Assembly (NCBI GenBank): GCA_013399115.1
Contig: VXAA01004226.1
Coordinates: forward strand, 1,040 to 65,039
Direction of reading: 5' to 3'
Length of the DNA: 64,000 nt
From: Anseranas semipalmata
Taxonomy: Eukaryota; Chordata; Aves; Anseriformes; Anseranatidae
Shown: positions 12,780 to 25,175 of the stretch, piece after piece
How the letters are laid out: every line of letters starts with the position of its first letter
Numbering within the stretch: position 1 is the first letter of the stretch
Notes under the pieces: model-generated
The model's database searches: none
Seen by the model: only the letters and a program-made list of their open reading frames with translations
Told to the model about the DNA's origin: nothing
Position numbers and translations under genes: made by a program

Positions 12780-13130
12780 ACTTTGACCTCAGCAAAACTC
12801 ACTCCAGTTTGCCAATGTCTTCAGCTTTGCTAAATCTGAGGTACTCAATGACAACCACTGCTCTCTCCTCATTCCCAAATCCTGTGATTTTATCAGAGAT
12901 GGCTATCAGATTGGTCAGGTGTGATTTACCCTTGGTGAACTGATGCCATCTCTTCCCAATCACTATCTTCTCCTTCACATGTCCAGAAATGTGTTTTAAA
13001 AGGACTCAGTCCATGGTTCTTCTCATGGCCTGAGGTGAGTTTGTCAGACCTGCAGTTTCCCCAAGGTGACCTTTTGGCCTTTTTTGGACATGGTGCAACA
13101 TTTGCATTTTCATTGGGTTCCTAACCTCCT
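12780..13130 (-). mobile_element. Ancient CR1-family LINE relic (RT domain)
   Basis: Seen on the minus strand: 12948-12800 translates without a stop to WHQFTKGKSHLTNLIAISDK followed by an ERAVVVIEYLRFSKAEDI-type run. This is a degraded form of the CR1 RT segment usually reading QHGFTKGKSCLTNLIAFYD and DVVYLDFSKAFDT. Upstream pieces (KHISGHVKEKIVIGK and, in another frame, ANVAPCPKKAKRSPWGNCRS) match the region just before it. Divergence is far higher than in the other copies here, and short frameshifts occur. Both borders are blurred. It is probably the oldest recognisable insertion in the window. Confidence 0.85.
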
Positions 13131-13370
13131 ACAATTTTAATTACAGTCATGAATTTTCTGGGCTTTGCAAGAATCCTTTTTGTTCTCTATTTATTTATTT
13201 TTTATTTTTTTGCTTAGGGGGCAAGAGAAGGTCTGAATACTGCAAATACAATTGTTCCATTGACAGAATGTGTATGACTGTGCACAACATTCAGAAAAAT
13301 CTTAAGTCTTGTTACATTAAAAAGTGTAAATGTCCCTTTCTGGAATAGCAGGAAAGGAAACATAAATACT

Positions 13371-13429
13371 TTGAATGACAAGAGGACAAGAGGACATATT
13401 TGAATGACAAGAGTGACAAGAGGACATAT
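13371..13429. repeat. Tandem duplication, two units of 29-30 bp
   Basis: 13371-13399 and 13400-13429 both begin TTGAATGACAAGAG and end GACAAGAGGACATAT; the first unit lacks one T. A GACAAGAG sub-repeat is also visible within each unit. Confidence 0.9.
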
Positions 13430-14520
13430 TAAGCCTTCTTTCAATCTCTCTCAGACAGTAAAGATATATTATTTTCTTTAACATTTGAGTGTTAAATATT
13501 ACCTAAAGATCCTGCAATGCTGATAAGTTTAATAACAGATCCAAAAAACTTACATGCCTGGCATGAAAGTTATAGAACATTCACAGTATTTTTGTTCAAA
13601 ACTTGGTAACTGTAGAGAACTGAGAAGGCATACCTACCTATCTATAAAGATGATTCTATGGGTTGTCTTGTTAATCAGTACATAAAGCCCATTTAATTTA
13701 ATATATTGACGGAACACTTTCTATGCAAGACCATTCATACACTTGGAAATACTGTCAGCATGAAGTGAACAAACAATAGAGTTTTATTTCATTTGCTGGT
13801 GAGAATTTCATGTCTGAAAGAGACTATCGAAACACCACCAAATTTTGACATGCTGCTCTTCAGCACACATACAAGAGATTCAGTAGAACAAAATGCAAGG
13901 CAAGTGAAGAACAGTTTCCATACGGGGGAAGAAAGGTTTTGTTTTAAACATATTTCAACTTTGTCTCTGGAATCGCACTGCCTCCCCAGACAGCACAACA
14001 TTTCTTATAACTCCGTATAACTATATTTCTTATAACTACATGAATCGCTTCTTCCAAATTCCCTGACTTTTACTTTCCTTTTTTACAGCAATTTTTTTAG
14101 AGCCATTCATAGTTTCATGCAGGTCACGTTCCTCTTGTGTACATCCTTCCAAAATAATGGACTTATTTCAAACTATCATGAGATATTGTGAGACATCTCT
14201 TTTCTCACCAAATGCTTTAATAGTTTAACATGGGTAGGCAAAATATTTCTGACAGTTTAAAGAAAAATTAAAAAAAGGATTTTTTTTAAATACATCATAT
14301 CTTACACCTTGAAATACTTTGTTTTACAAGAATTGAACATCCTCTTGGAAATAATACTGTTTCCATTATGATAATCTGAGGATAAAAGGAATTTATACAG
14401 AGATTAGTTACAAAAAATAATAATGATTTTATTAGGCAAACAGGAAAAAAAAAAGAAAAGAGAAAGAGTAACTGAGCTTTAGGACACAGTCCCATTACCA
14501 TATCTGAGAAAGCAATGAAT

Positions 14521-15133
14521 ATCACAGAATCACAAAATAGTTGAGGTTGGAAGGGACCTATGGAAGTTATCTTGTCCAACTGCTCAAGCAGGGATACCTA
14601 GAATTGGTTGCCCAGGACCATGTCCACATGGCTTCTGAGTATCTCCAAGGAGGGAAATTCCACAACGCTTCCCAGTGCTTGGTTAACCTCACAGTAAAGA
14701 TGTTTCCTGATGCTCAGAGGGAACCTGCTGTGTTCCAGTTGGTGCCTGTTGCCTCTTGTCCTGTCACTGGGCAGCCTGGCTCCCTCCTCTTTGCACCCTC
14801 CCTTGAGGTATTTATATACATTGATGAGATTCCCCTGAGCCTTCTCCTCCAGGCCAAACAGTCCCCGCTGTCCCAGCCTCTCCTCATAGCAGAGATGCTC
14901 CTGTCCATCATCTTTGTGGCCCCTCACTGGACTCTCTCCAGTATGTCCATGTATCTCTCACACTGGGGAGCCCAGAACTGGACCCAGTACTCCAGGTGTG
15001 GCCTCACCAGTACTGCTGAGTAAACAGGAAATATCACCTGTCTTGACCTGTTGGTGATACTTTGCCTAATGCAGCCCAAGATAATGCTAGCTTTCTTTGG
15101 GGCAAGGGCACTTTGTTGGCTCATGTATATCAA
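14521..15133 (-). mobile_element. CR1 LINE 3' fragment
   Basis: Begins at 14521 with the complement of the terminal repeats (ATCACAGAATCACAAAAT). Reading leftward it covers the end of ORF2 (SALAPKKASIILGCIRQSIT, LVRPHLEYWVQFWAPQ, then SDRTRGN) and the 3' UTR. It is truncated at the 5' side near 15133, as is typical of LINE insertion. The 160-codon rightward reading frame over it is antisense and not a gene. Confidence 0.93.
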
Positions 15134-18100
15134 ACCATATACAAGTTAAAGAATCAGCTCTAGTTTTATCTATTGGACAGGTTAATAGGTTGATAAAAAA
15201 AAAAAAATAAGAAGACAGTTAACATCTCAGAAACATGAGTTGGTGTTAACAGAGAAGTCATGCTAACAAATACAGCCCTCAGTAATTCTGTTGAATATGT
15301 AACTTTTAACATCAAATGCAGGTATGAATTTTTGCTTCCATATTCATCTTTTGAAATTGTATTGTATGCTTCCCTTCACAATCAGAGCGGAAAGACAGAC
15401 ACAAGAGTAATAATGCTGTGAAAGTCTTTCCTCCCACTGCTACAGAGAACTGAAGTTAATCAAATTTTGAATTCTGGGTTTAATGCCAATGAAGCATGAG
15501 TCATTCTTCTACCCACTGAATGTTTGCAATTAAAAAATAAACACCTTAGAATTTATATTATTTTGTATGAATGAAAAACAAACTTTGGTTTGGCAACCAG
15601 ACTGCTTTATCTCAGTGATTTTTAAAAGTTCTAAATTTTGATATATTTTTTAAAAACTTTTTAAAGGAAAACTGCAACAATTTGTATTTGTATCCAAAAA
15701 GCTACTGAAAAGACACAAAAAAGTCATAACTTCTTTTGAAATAATTTAAACTGACTCTTTGCAAACTTTAAAAAGGTTTTAAAAGACTAATCAAATTGAA
15801 ACGTTATCAGAAAGAAATAGCTCTTTCTTTATGAGCAATGCAGTAGGTAAATCAACTTTTACTAAGCCAGGAATGTTATACCAAAATTTGCTCATTGTGC
15901 TACCTTAACAGACTTGTTGACAAAATACAGTCTAATTCACTGAAAATACTGCTGTTCTTTACAACAAAAAGATAGTATTCTGGAACTATCTAGACTGTTA
16001 GTAACCTTGTACCATTAAGAAGAAAAGAATAAGGGGAGAATTTAATGGGTTTTAGAGTCTTGCCCAGACTTTCCACAAAATAGATGGACATATACCAATG
16101 GTGGGATTAGAGTTTGCCTAAAAATCTGGTAATATTATTAAAAAAAAGAAATTGAAAATTAGTTTTCCTATTTCCCTCCCCTGCCAACACCACCTCTATC
16201 CACAGTTATATCCCTCTCAAACAAAGCAAGAATGAACTTCTGTAACAAATAAAATCCCTAATATTACAGGTTCAGTGAGTAATCTTGCAAAAGTATTTCT
16301 TGCCTACCTTTACCTTTTGTGATTTCTTCCATTAAGCAAAATAGCTCCTTTTGTATTAAACTATGATTATGTGACTTACAAATTTTTACAAATTTCAGTA
16401 TGTTAACTTAGAGCTTCTTTTCTCTACTAGACATTGGCACTATCATTTAGTGCAGTACTCCATATGGTGCTCAGTGTGGTACATGTAAGGGACTCTTAGC
16501 ACCTGGCCTTCTTCTCAGTTCTCCTACTCCTCATCAATAATTCCTGCCTCATATGTCCATCACTCAGCATCCCACACATACATTTCCTTGTTTTTTATTT
16601 CGACTTGGTTTCTTGATCTTTTTCTGTATCAATCTGTAAAACCATTTTATTTGTTTCTAAGGTGACAATGAACACTGGTTGAAGAAAAGAATATAGGTAA
16701 TAGTTACTTAATTTATATGTAATAAAACTTTCTTTGTCAAGTTTTTTTTGTTCATTTTTCTTCAGATACAAAAGCTTTTATTTTCATTCTGGGGAGCTTT
16801 TTGACATAGCTGTAGAAGAGATGTATCTCCTCTACTTCTGGTTAAGATTTGGTGAAAGGACAACACTGAAGGGCTATAAGGCAGAGGGTATTCTGGGATA
16901 GGTATAGGCAGCATCTTATTCCACCATTGCCAAAATTAGGCTAGGCTAGGCAGGGTCTTGAGGCTACCCGTTAGTCTTGGTTTCTGTAGCTTGCTTCCTC
17001 TCACTGTCTGGAATTTAGGTTACCTCAAAGTTTCCACAACAGCATAACTAATCACCAGCATAGCCTCAGGAAGAGGAATGTACTTGATCTGCACACAACA
17101 TTTTTTTGGTGAGTCTCAGATTGTTCACCAAAATGCAAAACTTCTTTACAGAGGAACATTGAGCATTCAACAAAGATGAAAATGAAGCTATCGTTAGTTT
17201 TCTGCCGCCATTGCTCATTTACCAAGAGCACTTCAGAGTCATTCAAAGATTGCTTCAAGATGCACTTCCTCCCATCCTCATCAGTTTTGTTTATCTTGAT
17301 CTGCAGATGGGCCCAAAACTCACACTTGCTTTGTTTTGGTATAGGATCTCATCTATACTCAAAAAAAAGATGAGAGGGTAAGAGGAAGAAGCGTTTATGA
17401 CCTCAAATAGAAAATAAAAATATTAGTTTCCTTGAAGCTTTTCCTTATCTTATGTCTTATGATAATCATTTGTACAGTGAGATGTTCACAGGAACATGAA
17501 GTCACCTTTCATGCAGATCCTAAATTTTATGCTAATACCACTAGCATAAATGCTTCCATTTCCTATTCCCCGTCAGAATTCCAAAGTATTGCCTCATACC
17601 AGAGGACTGAATTACATGAAAAACTAAGGGACTGGTCTATATCAGTTTAGATACATTTCTGTGCCAAAAGACTTGGGAAAGATCTGAAAAAACATCCTGA
17701 TTTTAAAAGCCTAACCTCATTTCTCCTTAGTTGAAACAACCATCACTTGCTTTCAGTAAAGCCATGCCGCAGATTCCTAGTAAATAATTCTATCATAAAA
17801 TAAAACTATCATAAGATAGGCTGCATTGGCAAGTAGCAATAGCCTAAATCCAAGCAAGATATACAGGTATGGGATAATGATCAAGGAAACTATTCAGAAC
17901 TGTTACACGGAAAAGAAAATCTCTGAATAGTAGACCCAACCTCAAATTACACAGTTACCTCTCGATAACCAGAAGAGGTCAGACAGAAGATTGCTTATAA
18001 GAAACTTCTGGTCCCTCTAAAAGTGCTTTAGCCCTTACCTGTCTTGACATGACATTTCAGAACTCTCCCACTCAATTTGAGCTCTAGCTGTAACAACTCA

Positions 18101-19620
18101 GCATGTCAAAAGCTTATTTTCACATGTGAAAAGAACAAAATCACATTTTTTTCTGTTTGGGAGTCTGTGGCCCATGTTATAGCAATCTATAGACTTCTTT
18201 TTGGAAATACAGTTGTAATCTACATAAATCACAGGAAATAATTACAAGAGCACATTTCCATTATTTTAGCAAAATATTTGATATATGACTAAACAATCAC
18301 TGTCAATGTAATTTAAATATCTACTCTTTACAGTATGCTTTTTTTGTGTGTTTTTGTTTTTGTTTTTTTTGCATCTTAATTATCTTACTAGATGTGAAAG
18401 GCTATTAAATTGCAAAATACATTTAATTTAAATAAAGGCTCAGATTAACTGTGAATGTAATTTCACATTTTACTGATCATTTTCTTTGGAACTGCATTTA
18501 GTTCTTCTCAAAGAGGATGGCTTTTAGGAACAATTCAATCTACTTTCTCTTGAATCCATCATATTTCATCACTGACCTACACTGGACATTTATTTGTTTA
18601 TTATACTAAAATCTGTTCTCGTCAGGGAACATTACAGTAATGGGCTTATCTAGGACCTGCATTATCCACTTTTGTGTTACATAAACACGTGAAGACTACA
18701 TGTATACTACAACTCTGGTGCTCAATTTGTACATTTAAATAGGTTGGATAAATCTTCCACAATTATAGAAATATTACTTCCAAATAAGATGTTACATCTA
18801 TAACACTACAAAAAAATACAATTCCACAGTAAATAAGAAAGGAGGTCCAGAGAAGAAGAAAAATGCAAAAATCATGCATAAAATCTCATGTGCTTTATTC
18901 TGGGATATATCCTGCTTGAATTCTTCCAAACATGTGCCTCCCATATGAAATGGGGAGGGAAATGCTTCTGAGATTCCATCTATTTAATATTATTTCCACT
19001 GTGCAGAGTCCTGGAAATTGCTTGGGCAGAGGAAAAGGTCTGAATTTACATAAATGGATTTCTGTTTTGCATTGTGCACTACCTTCCTGTCATTTAATTT
19101 CTAACTAGCAAAAATAGAAGCAGAAGAGAGTGCTACAAAATGTAATTGTTCACCCTTTTATTTCCAAATAATGGCCCACATACTACCATCTGTTGTGTAA
19201 TACCAAGCAAGCAGTAATAGAACAGAGCAAAAGCCAACACAGTGGCAAAGAGCAGGGGCTCTAGAGTGATGGCCTGGCAGCTGAGAACAACCTCAAACCA
19301 GAAATAGTAAGAGAGCAATATATGAAGCAAGAGCTATGTTAACTACCGTAACTATAACAAGAAAAGAGAAAAGGAGCCACCTATATGCTAAAGTCACACT
19401 GAATGCTGCTGCCACTCTGCAAAAGTAGAAAAGGAGACACCGGCCCACTGCAGATGGACAGAATACAAAGAGGAATAACTCAAAGAAACAAAACATCTCC
19501 CTTAGCTCAGTTTTCAGTCATCCTATCTTCAGTTAGCTGTGGCTCCTTTTACATGGTCAAACCCAATGGCCACAGAGTAGAAGTCTTGTTACAGTTTCAG
19601 ACAAAGCTGGGCCTGTGTTT
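15134..19620. other. Intron 2, nothing recognised
   Basis: AT-rich unique sequence with short homopolymers. Reading frames of 60-80 codons show no family similarity. Confidence 0.7.
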
Positions 19621-19626
19621 GGCTTG

Positions 19627-19658
19627 AAAAAAAAACAAAACAAAACAAAACAAAACAA
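19627..19658. repeat. (CAAAA)n microsatellite
   Basis: Poly-A start followed by about five CAAAA units, just upstream of the plus-strand CR1. Confidence 0.93.
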
Positions 19659-19732
19659 CAATGCTCTGCCTGAAAATCATAAAGAACTCCATGATTACAG
19701 AATTGGGACCCCAATACAGCCAATAAAGCAGG

Positions 19733-20195
19733 GCAGGCTGAGCACAGGGCTCCCGGACCACTCAGAGCTGGAGGTCCTGCCCTGCTGGGGAGAGGCTGAG
19801 GGCTGGGGGCTGCTCCAGCCTGGAGCAGGGACGGCTTCAGGGGCACCTAACAGCAGCCCCCAGTGCCTGCAGTGGGGTTTTTGAGGAGATGGAGCCAGGC
19901 CATGCACAGCTGTGCATGGTGGGACGGAAAGGGACAACAGGCATAACCTGAGACAAGAGGTGTTCAGGCTGGATATTAAGGAGTAACGTTTTCCCCATGA
20001 GGACAGCCCAGTAGTGGGACAGGCTGCTTGGATAGGCTGTGCAGGCTCCGTTTCTGGAGGGTTTTATGACCGACTGGACAAAGCCCTGAGCAACCAGATC
20101 TGACCTCAGAGCTGACTGTCCTGTGAGCAGGAGGTTGGACTAGAGATCTCCTGAGGTCCATTCACATCTGAATGAACCTATGAGCCTAAGAAAGC
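19733..20195 (+). mobile_element. CR1 LINE 3' fragment (GC-rich subfamily)
   Basis: Seen: the run from the GAGAGGCTGAGGGCTG motif through CCTAACAGCAGCCCCCAGTG, GGAGATGGAGCCAGGC, GTTCAGGCTGGATATTAAGG and finally GGTTGGACTAGAGATCTCC matches the end of CR1 ORF2 plus the 3' UTR on the plus strand. The terminal repeats are decayed (ATGAACCTATGAG). Several stops disrupt the frame. It is much richer in G+C than its surroundings. A (CAAAA)n tract lies about 75 bp upstream of the estimated 5' edge, which is uncertain by about 50 bp. Confidence 0.87.
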
Positions 20196-22301
20196 GATGC
20201 TAACAGATCTACAAGGCTTTTGGGACCTATATGGGTTTAGGCAAACCCATACGGCATTAAGCATTCAGAGCATTTAAAATGAAACACGTTTTCCTGACTT
20301 TGGTATAGTTTATTCTGCACAAGAGCAGCACATGATGATCAAGAACAGGAACATGATGCAAGAGACTGAAAAACGAGACTTGAGGGAAAAAAGTGCTAAG
20401 AGGCAGAAAAAAAATGAAAAACATATTGCATGAAAGAACAGCAAAACTTAAAACACAAGATTAGAAGAGGAACAGACGGGAAAAGAGAAATCGCAAGATC
20501 AGAAAAGTGAAGGAATGGATCATACAAAAGCAGTATCAATTCACAGAAAAGACAGAATAGGTTTTCCCATCTCTGCATGCAGATTTATCTCTGGAAGAAG
20601 ATGAGTTGTTATGGTAACAATGCTCTCCAGGAATTTTGCCAAGGAGAGGCACATCAACCTCTACATTATGCCTCTGGGGCAGGTCTCCAGCTGCCATTTC
20701 AGAGGAGTAAGGGTTTAAGAAACTGCTACCAAATAAATTATGTTCATTACTGAAAGGAGTAAATGGAGACCACACTTATAACAGCAGCAAGAATTTTATC
20801 TGATAACTCACAAAGTGGATTACAGAAACAAAACAATAGGGACAGAATGAATGTATATATTCAAAATAAATCAGGATAAGTATAAGTCAGTAATATCAGG
20901 GCAAGAAAGTAAAGCTTGATGGAGAGAAATATGTATAGGTCTGATAGCAGAGGGATACTGAATCATTTCTGCTTGCCCTCGAAATAAAACTGAGATTTAA
21001 AAATATGAAAAAAAAAATCAGTATTTTTGGAGAATGTAGATTATCTTATGTAAATTTAGGCTATCAAATACAATAATATTTTTTTTTCTTTAGTTTCTGA
21101 GAACTTAAATAAATGTAAAAGAAAGATAAATTATCAATCTTTACCTCAACTCTCTCCTTTCTCTAAGTCATCACTATCGCTAAGTATTGCTAAGTGTCAC
21201 TATCGCTGATTTGCAAAAGGGTTACCATCTGGGTACCCAGACTCATGCTGTATTCTCACTGGCCACTTACCACGTAAGCAGTTACAAATTCTTTCCTTTG
21301 CCTCAATGAAATCTAAAACAATTAAGGATGGAACCCAAACTTATTTGATTACCTTTTGTTATGCCACTTCAAATTCTACATTGTTTCACAGTGTTTTTAA
21401 ATCAAACCTACCAGGGAAGAATAAGCATATTGTTATGCCAACTATTTTTAATAGGCGAAGAATTAGGGGTTTTTGTCAAGCCAAGTTACTTTCTCTCAAA
21501 CTTTGCTGCTGTGATGCTGCCAGAATTGAAAAACTGCTCCCTAATGCATAAAATCAACCAGCTTATTGCAATAATTCTGTTTTTTTTTGTTGTTTTTTTT
21601 TTTTTGTTTTTTGACTGGTAGCCTGGTGTTTTAAAGCAATAGTTAAAATCTGAGCAGTTCATGAATATGTGCACCTCTTCCCTTAAAAAACATTTTAATT
21701 AGGATTTTTAAATACATACCGGAAAAGAAATGCCTTCACATTTCAAAGACTATTTTTATAGGCAGTCATTTGTAATAATACTAATAATAAAAAAACAGTT
21801 CTCCCCAATCCCCTTTCCCTACTATCCTAAAGAACCTTTGAAATATGTTTTCCAATCTGACCTTTCATTTTGATGTGCAAACTGAATATCAGACTGCCGT
21901 GTTATTATACCATTAAAAAAGGGGAAAAAAGACTTCTGTAAAAGTGAGTGTTGACAAAGTTTAAAATAACTAATGCTTTAATACTAAAAGACTGTAATTT
22001 GGAACCCAGATTCACACTTGAAATATAACACCATGCTAGAGAGATGGCAGAGAGCGGAGATGATTCACAACTGAAATAAAACAGGTTTCCCAATTATCTT
22101 CCCAAATTTCAGCTACAATAAACAAGAGAGACTTTTAACATCAAACTTCCTGCTAGAGTGACTAGGTATGCAAAGAGTAGCACTATTCCTATGCCTGAGA
22201 AACAAAATGGGGTATTTCATTAGTGTACTTTAATTATCCAAGTAGAGTAATAAGACAATACTTCACAATGAATGTGTAAATGAATTAGATCATTAGATGA
22301 G

Positions 22302-22329
22302 TTTTAATAGCCTTTTGAGGCTATTAAAA
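22302..22329. repeat. Perfect 11-bp inverted repeat, 6-nt loop
   Basis: TTTTAATAGCC (22302-22312) and GGCTATTAAAA (22319-22329) flank TTTTGA. Confidence 0.95.
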
Positions 22330-22909
22330 TATACTGGACAGTTAGAATCTGTTTCCATTTCTCAAAGTTTTCACTTTTAACATTCTCAAAGTACATAATT
22401 ACGCTCAGACCTTTTCTACTTTCAGCCCAAACGTATTGGTTAATTAAAAGGAACATGTTATTGTTATTTGAGTAAAGAGAAAAGGAGAAACATACTATTC
22501 CAAAACTTCCTTTAAATCTTCCCCTTGCTTTACTTAAATTGGCTGACCTGTAATAATTCCCACTTATCTTGTTAGATAAGCTCAATTAAAAATAAGCGTT
22601 TATTAACATGGAATATATTTCAAAACAAATTACAAGCAAAGACTTGCTTACAAAATTTAACTTCACTGAATGCAGTGATAGGTACGTAATTCTTATTGCA
22701 AAACTGCTAGATGTAACCCTAACTATGAAGTGTATCACTGCAGTTTATCTCCTGACAAACAGTCTAGAGTGTAGAGGATATAAACAGTTTTCAATGCACA
22801 TAAATTATTTTGGCTGTATCCAGGATGTATACAATGCCAGTGGCTGAGCCTTAGGTTTAACTCCTCTTCCTACTCCTTTCACACTGTGAAAGCCCTAAAC
22901 TTCGGCTGT

Positions 22910-23290
22910 AGCTCCCTTTAGCCAGATCTTGAAACCATGGGGAAGCCTTGGGTCAAAACTGGATGAGAAAGGCTGGGTTACTTCTACTGTACAGGGGAAA
23001 ACAAGGGGAAAAACACAGGGGAAAACAAGCTACGGCTGAGAGGTACCTTACAAAGTAGTTTTTAGGCACCCCTCAGATGCTGGGGATCAGCTGGGCCATC
23101 AAGAGCTATACTGAGAAAAGGAGAAAGGACATTAGCCAGGAAAGGAGAAGGGATGTCATCGGACCCCTCCTCGTTCCTGACCCTGCTCGCTTGATCCCAA
23201 AGGACAGCAAGCCCCACACAAGCACAGGACTCTGTTGGGGGCTCTGCAAGTCCATGCTTCTGGATGCACAGGCACGACTGAAGAGACAGC
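22910..23290. other. Moderately GC-rich stretch, unidentified
   Basis: Contains a local duplication of ACAGGGGAAAACAAG (about 22991-23005 and 23015-23029) and several CpG sites near 23156-23280. No match to a known element and no credible exon. Confidence 0.3.
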
Positions 23291-24807
23291 CACTATCCTA
23301 TGGTTTTTTGCTTTATTTTCCTTTATTAATACAATTAATACAAACACAATACAAAAAATAGTATTATTTAGAAAAACTTTACCCCACTGATTTTTAAAGG
23401 GTGCTGTATGCCTCAGTGCCTTTAAAAATACCCCCCTGTCCAACAATGCCAAAACTGGAATTTTGATGCTGTTCTTCTTAAATATAAATGCATATATTAA
23501 AGGCATTTCAGATATTCTGAAGGAATTACTAATAGCATCAGATTACCTATGATATTCTTCATACTCAGTAGAAAAAATCATCAACTAGATGAAAAACTAC
23601 CATAAAGAGAAGGAAAACTTATGAGTTTAAATTAACCTAAATTCAGCATGTACATGTGTGTGTACACACACACTCAAAGTGGTCCAGAAGCCTCTAAGAG
23701 AAAAATGCAAGAGAGAGAAAAATAAAATAGAGAAAACCTGAGGCAAAAGAAAAATAAAAAAAGTGCAGTAATAAGAGAAAGAAGAATAAGAAAGATTCTG
23801 AACAGGAATGTAACCATTCTTTTATATTTTTTAAAGGAGATAATTCCAGCTTTTTGACAAACTTTTTGAAATGTTTTCACTTCATTCCCTTATAAAATTA
23901 ACCGAAATTTGTTAGCTGATCATTTGAATTTACCTTGGTTGTCATTGGGTATAAATTAATTTTGAATATCTATTATGACAATTGCACACAGCTATATTTT
24001 CAACTCTAATGAATTTTTAATAACCTTCTTCATCAGCCAGTGATTTGAATTTCAAATTTCCTTCTGTGAAGAAGTAAAAATTAGGTGGTTTTGTGCCAAT
24101 TTTCACAATATTGTTCTTTACTTACATCGTAAATCCTCCTTTACTATAAAATCCAAACCTTAAATGAAACTGCTAGTACTTGTAAGACTTATTATATTTC
24201 ATCTCCTTTTATTAAAAGAAAGTAAATTAGAGTGACAAACCTGTCTGCCCTCCCTGGTACAACATAACATGATGTTTGTATGTCTGCTTCTTTTTAGTAC
24301 ACAAGGAAGTATGCCTCTTCCCATTTCTACATCAAAATAGTAAACATTGCCCCCACAATACATACACACATAATTCAGAGTAGCTTTAATGAAAAATGTT
24401 GTCATTCAGAAAAAAAATAAAAAAAAAATAAATCCTCACCTAATATTCTTTACTAGCGTTACCAAACAGCACACTAGATAATTAGGTCTTCAACATTTGT
24501 AATGAACTTTATGTAGTATACCTACATTCTCCACTTGAATAATGAAAATAGATACACAGAATATTGGAAAAAAATAACAAATGCAGACTCAAATGCTGAA
24601 GGCTAGGAAAGGAAAATAGGACTATAGGCCTAGTCTACCATTTCTCTTGTTTGTATGGCAGTGAGTCTCACCAGGTCCAATTCTTAAGCCATGAGTTAAC
24701 ACAAATAAATACCTACATGTTTACTTGTACCCCTTCTATACTTATTATGATACACATTGTCTTAATTATATGATCATATTTGATTTTTCATAACTATTTT
24801 TCACCTC

Positions 24808-25175
24808 AGAATAAATCGCTGAATGGCTGAGGTTGGAAGGGACCTCTGGAGGTCATCTGGTCCAACCCCCTTGCTTGAGCAGGGCCACCTAGAACCAGAT
24901 GCCCAGGACCAGCAGACAGCTGGTCTTGTCCAGACAGCTTTTATCTCTCTCCAAGGATGGCAACTCTGCAACCTCTCTGGGCAACCTATGCCAGTGCTTG
25001 GTCACCAGCACAGTGAAAATGTGCTTCTTGATGTGCTTCAGTGGAAGCCTCCTGTGCTTCAGTTTGTGTCCAATGCCCCTTGTCCTGTCACTAGGCACCA
25101 CTGAAAAGAGCCTGGCTCCATTCTCACATCGTCACTTAAGAGGGTTTATAAATTATGTTTGATTCTCATGATTTC
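24808..25175 (-). mobile_element. CR1 LINE 3' fragment
   Basis: Starts with a worn terminal-repeat region (AGAATAAATCGCTGAATGG), then GGTTGGAAGGGACCTCTGGA and GGTCATCTGGTCCAACCCCC, the complement of the CR1 3' UTR. The ORF2 C-terminus follows on the minus strand (SDRTRGIGHKLKHRRLP, HWHRLPREVAELPSLE). The 5' end is truncated around 25160-25175. Confidence 0.92.

Larger units (their letters stand above)
20196..24807. other. Intron 2, mostly unique AT-rich
   Basis: Apart from the hairpin at 22302-22329, the GC-richer stretch at 22910-23290 and T-rich runs near 21580-21606, nothing was identified. Confidence 0.65.

Noticed and set aside
14541..15023. 160-codon plus-strand reading frame
   Set aside because: It lies antisense over the minus-strand CR1 at 14521-15133 and has no independent similarity.
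16930..16955. AGGCTAGGCTAGGC short repeat
   Set aside because: Only about two and a half short units; not distinguishable from chance.
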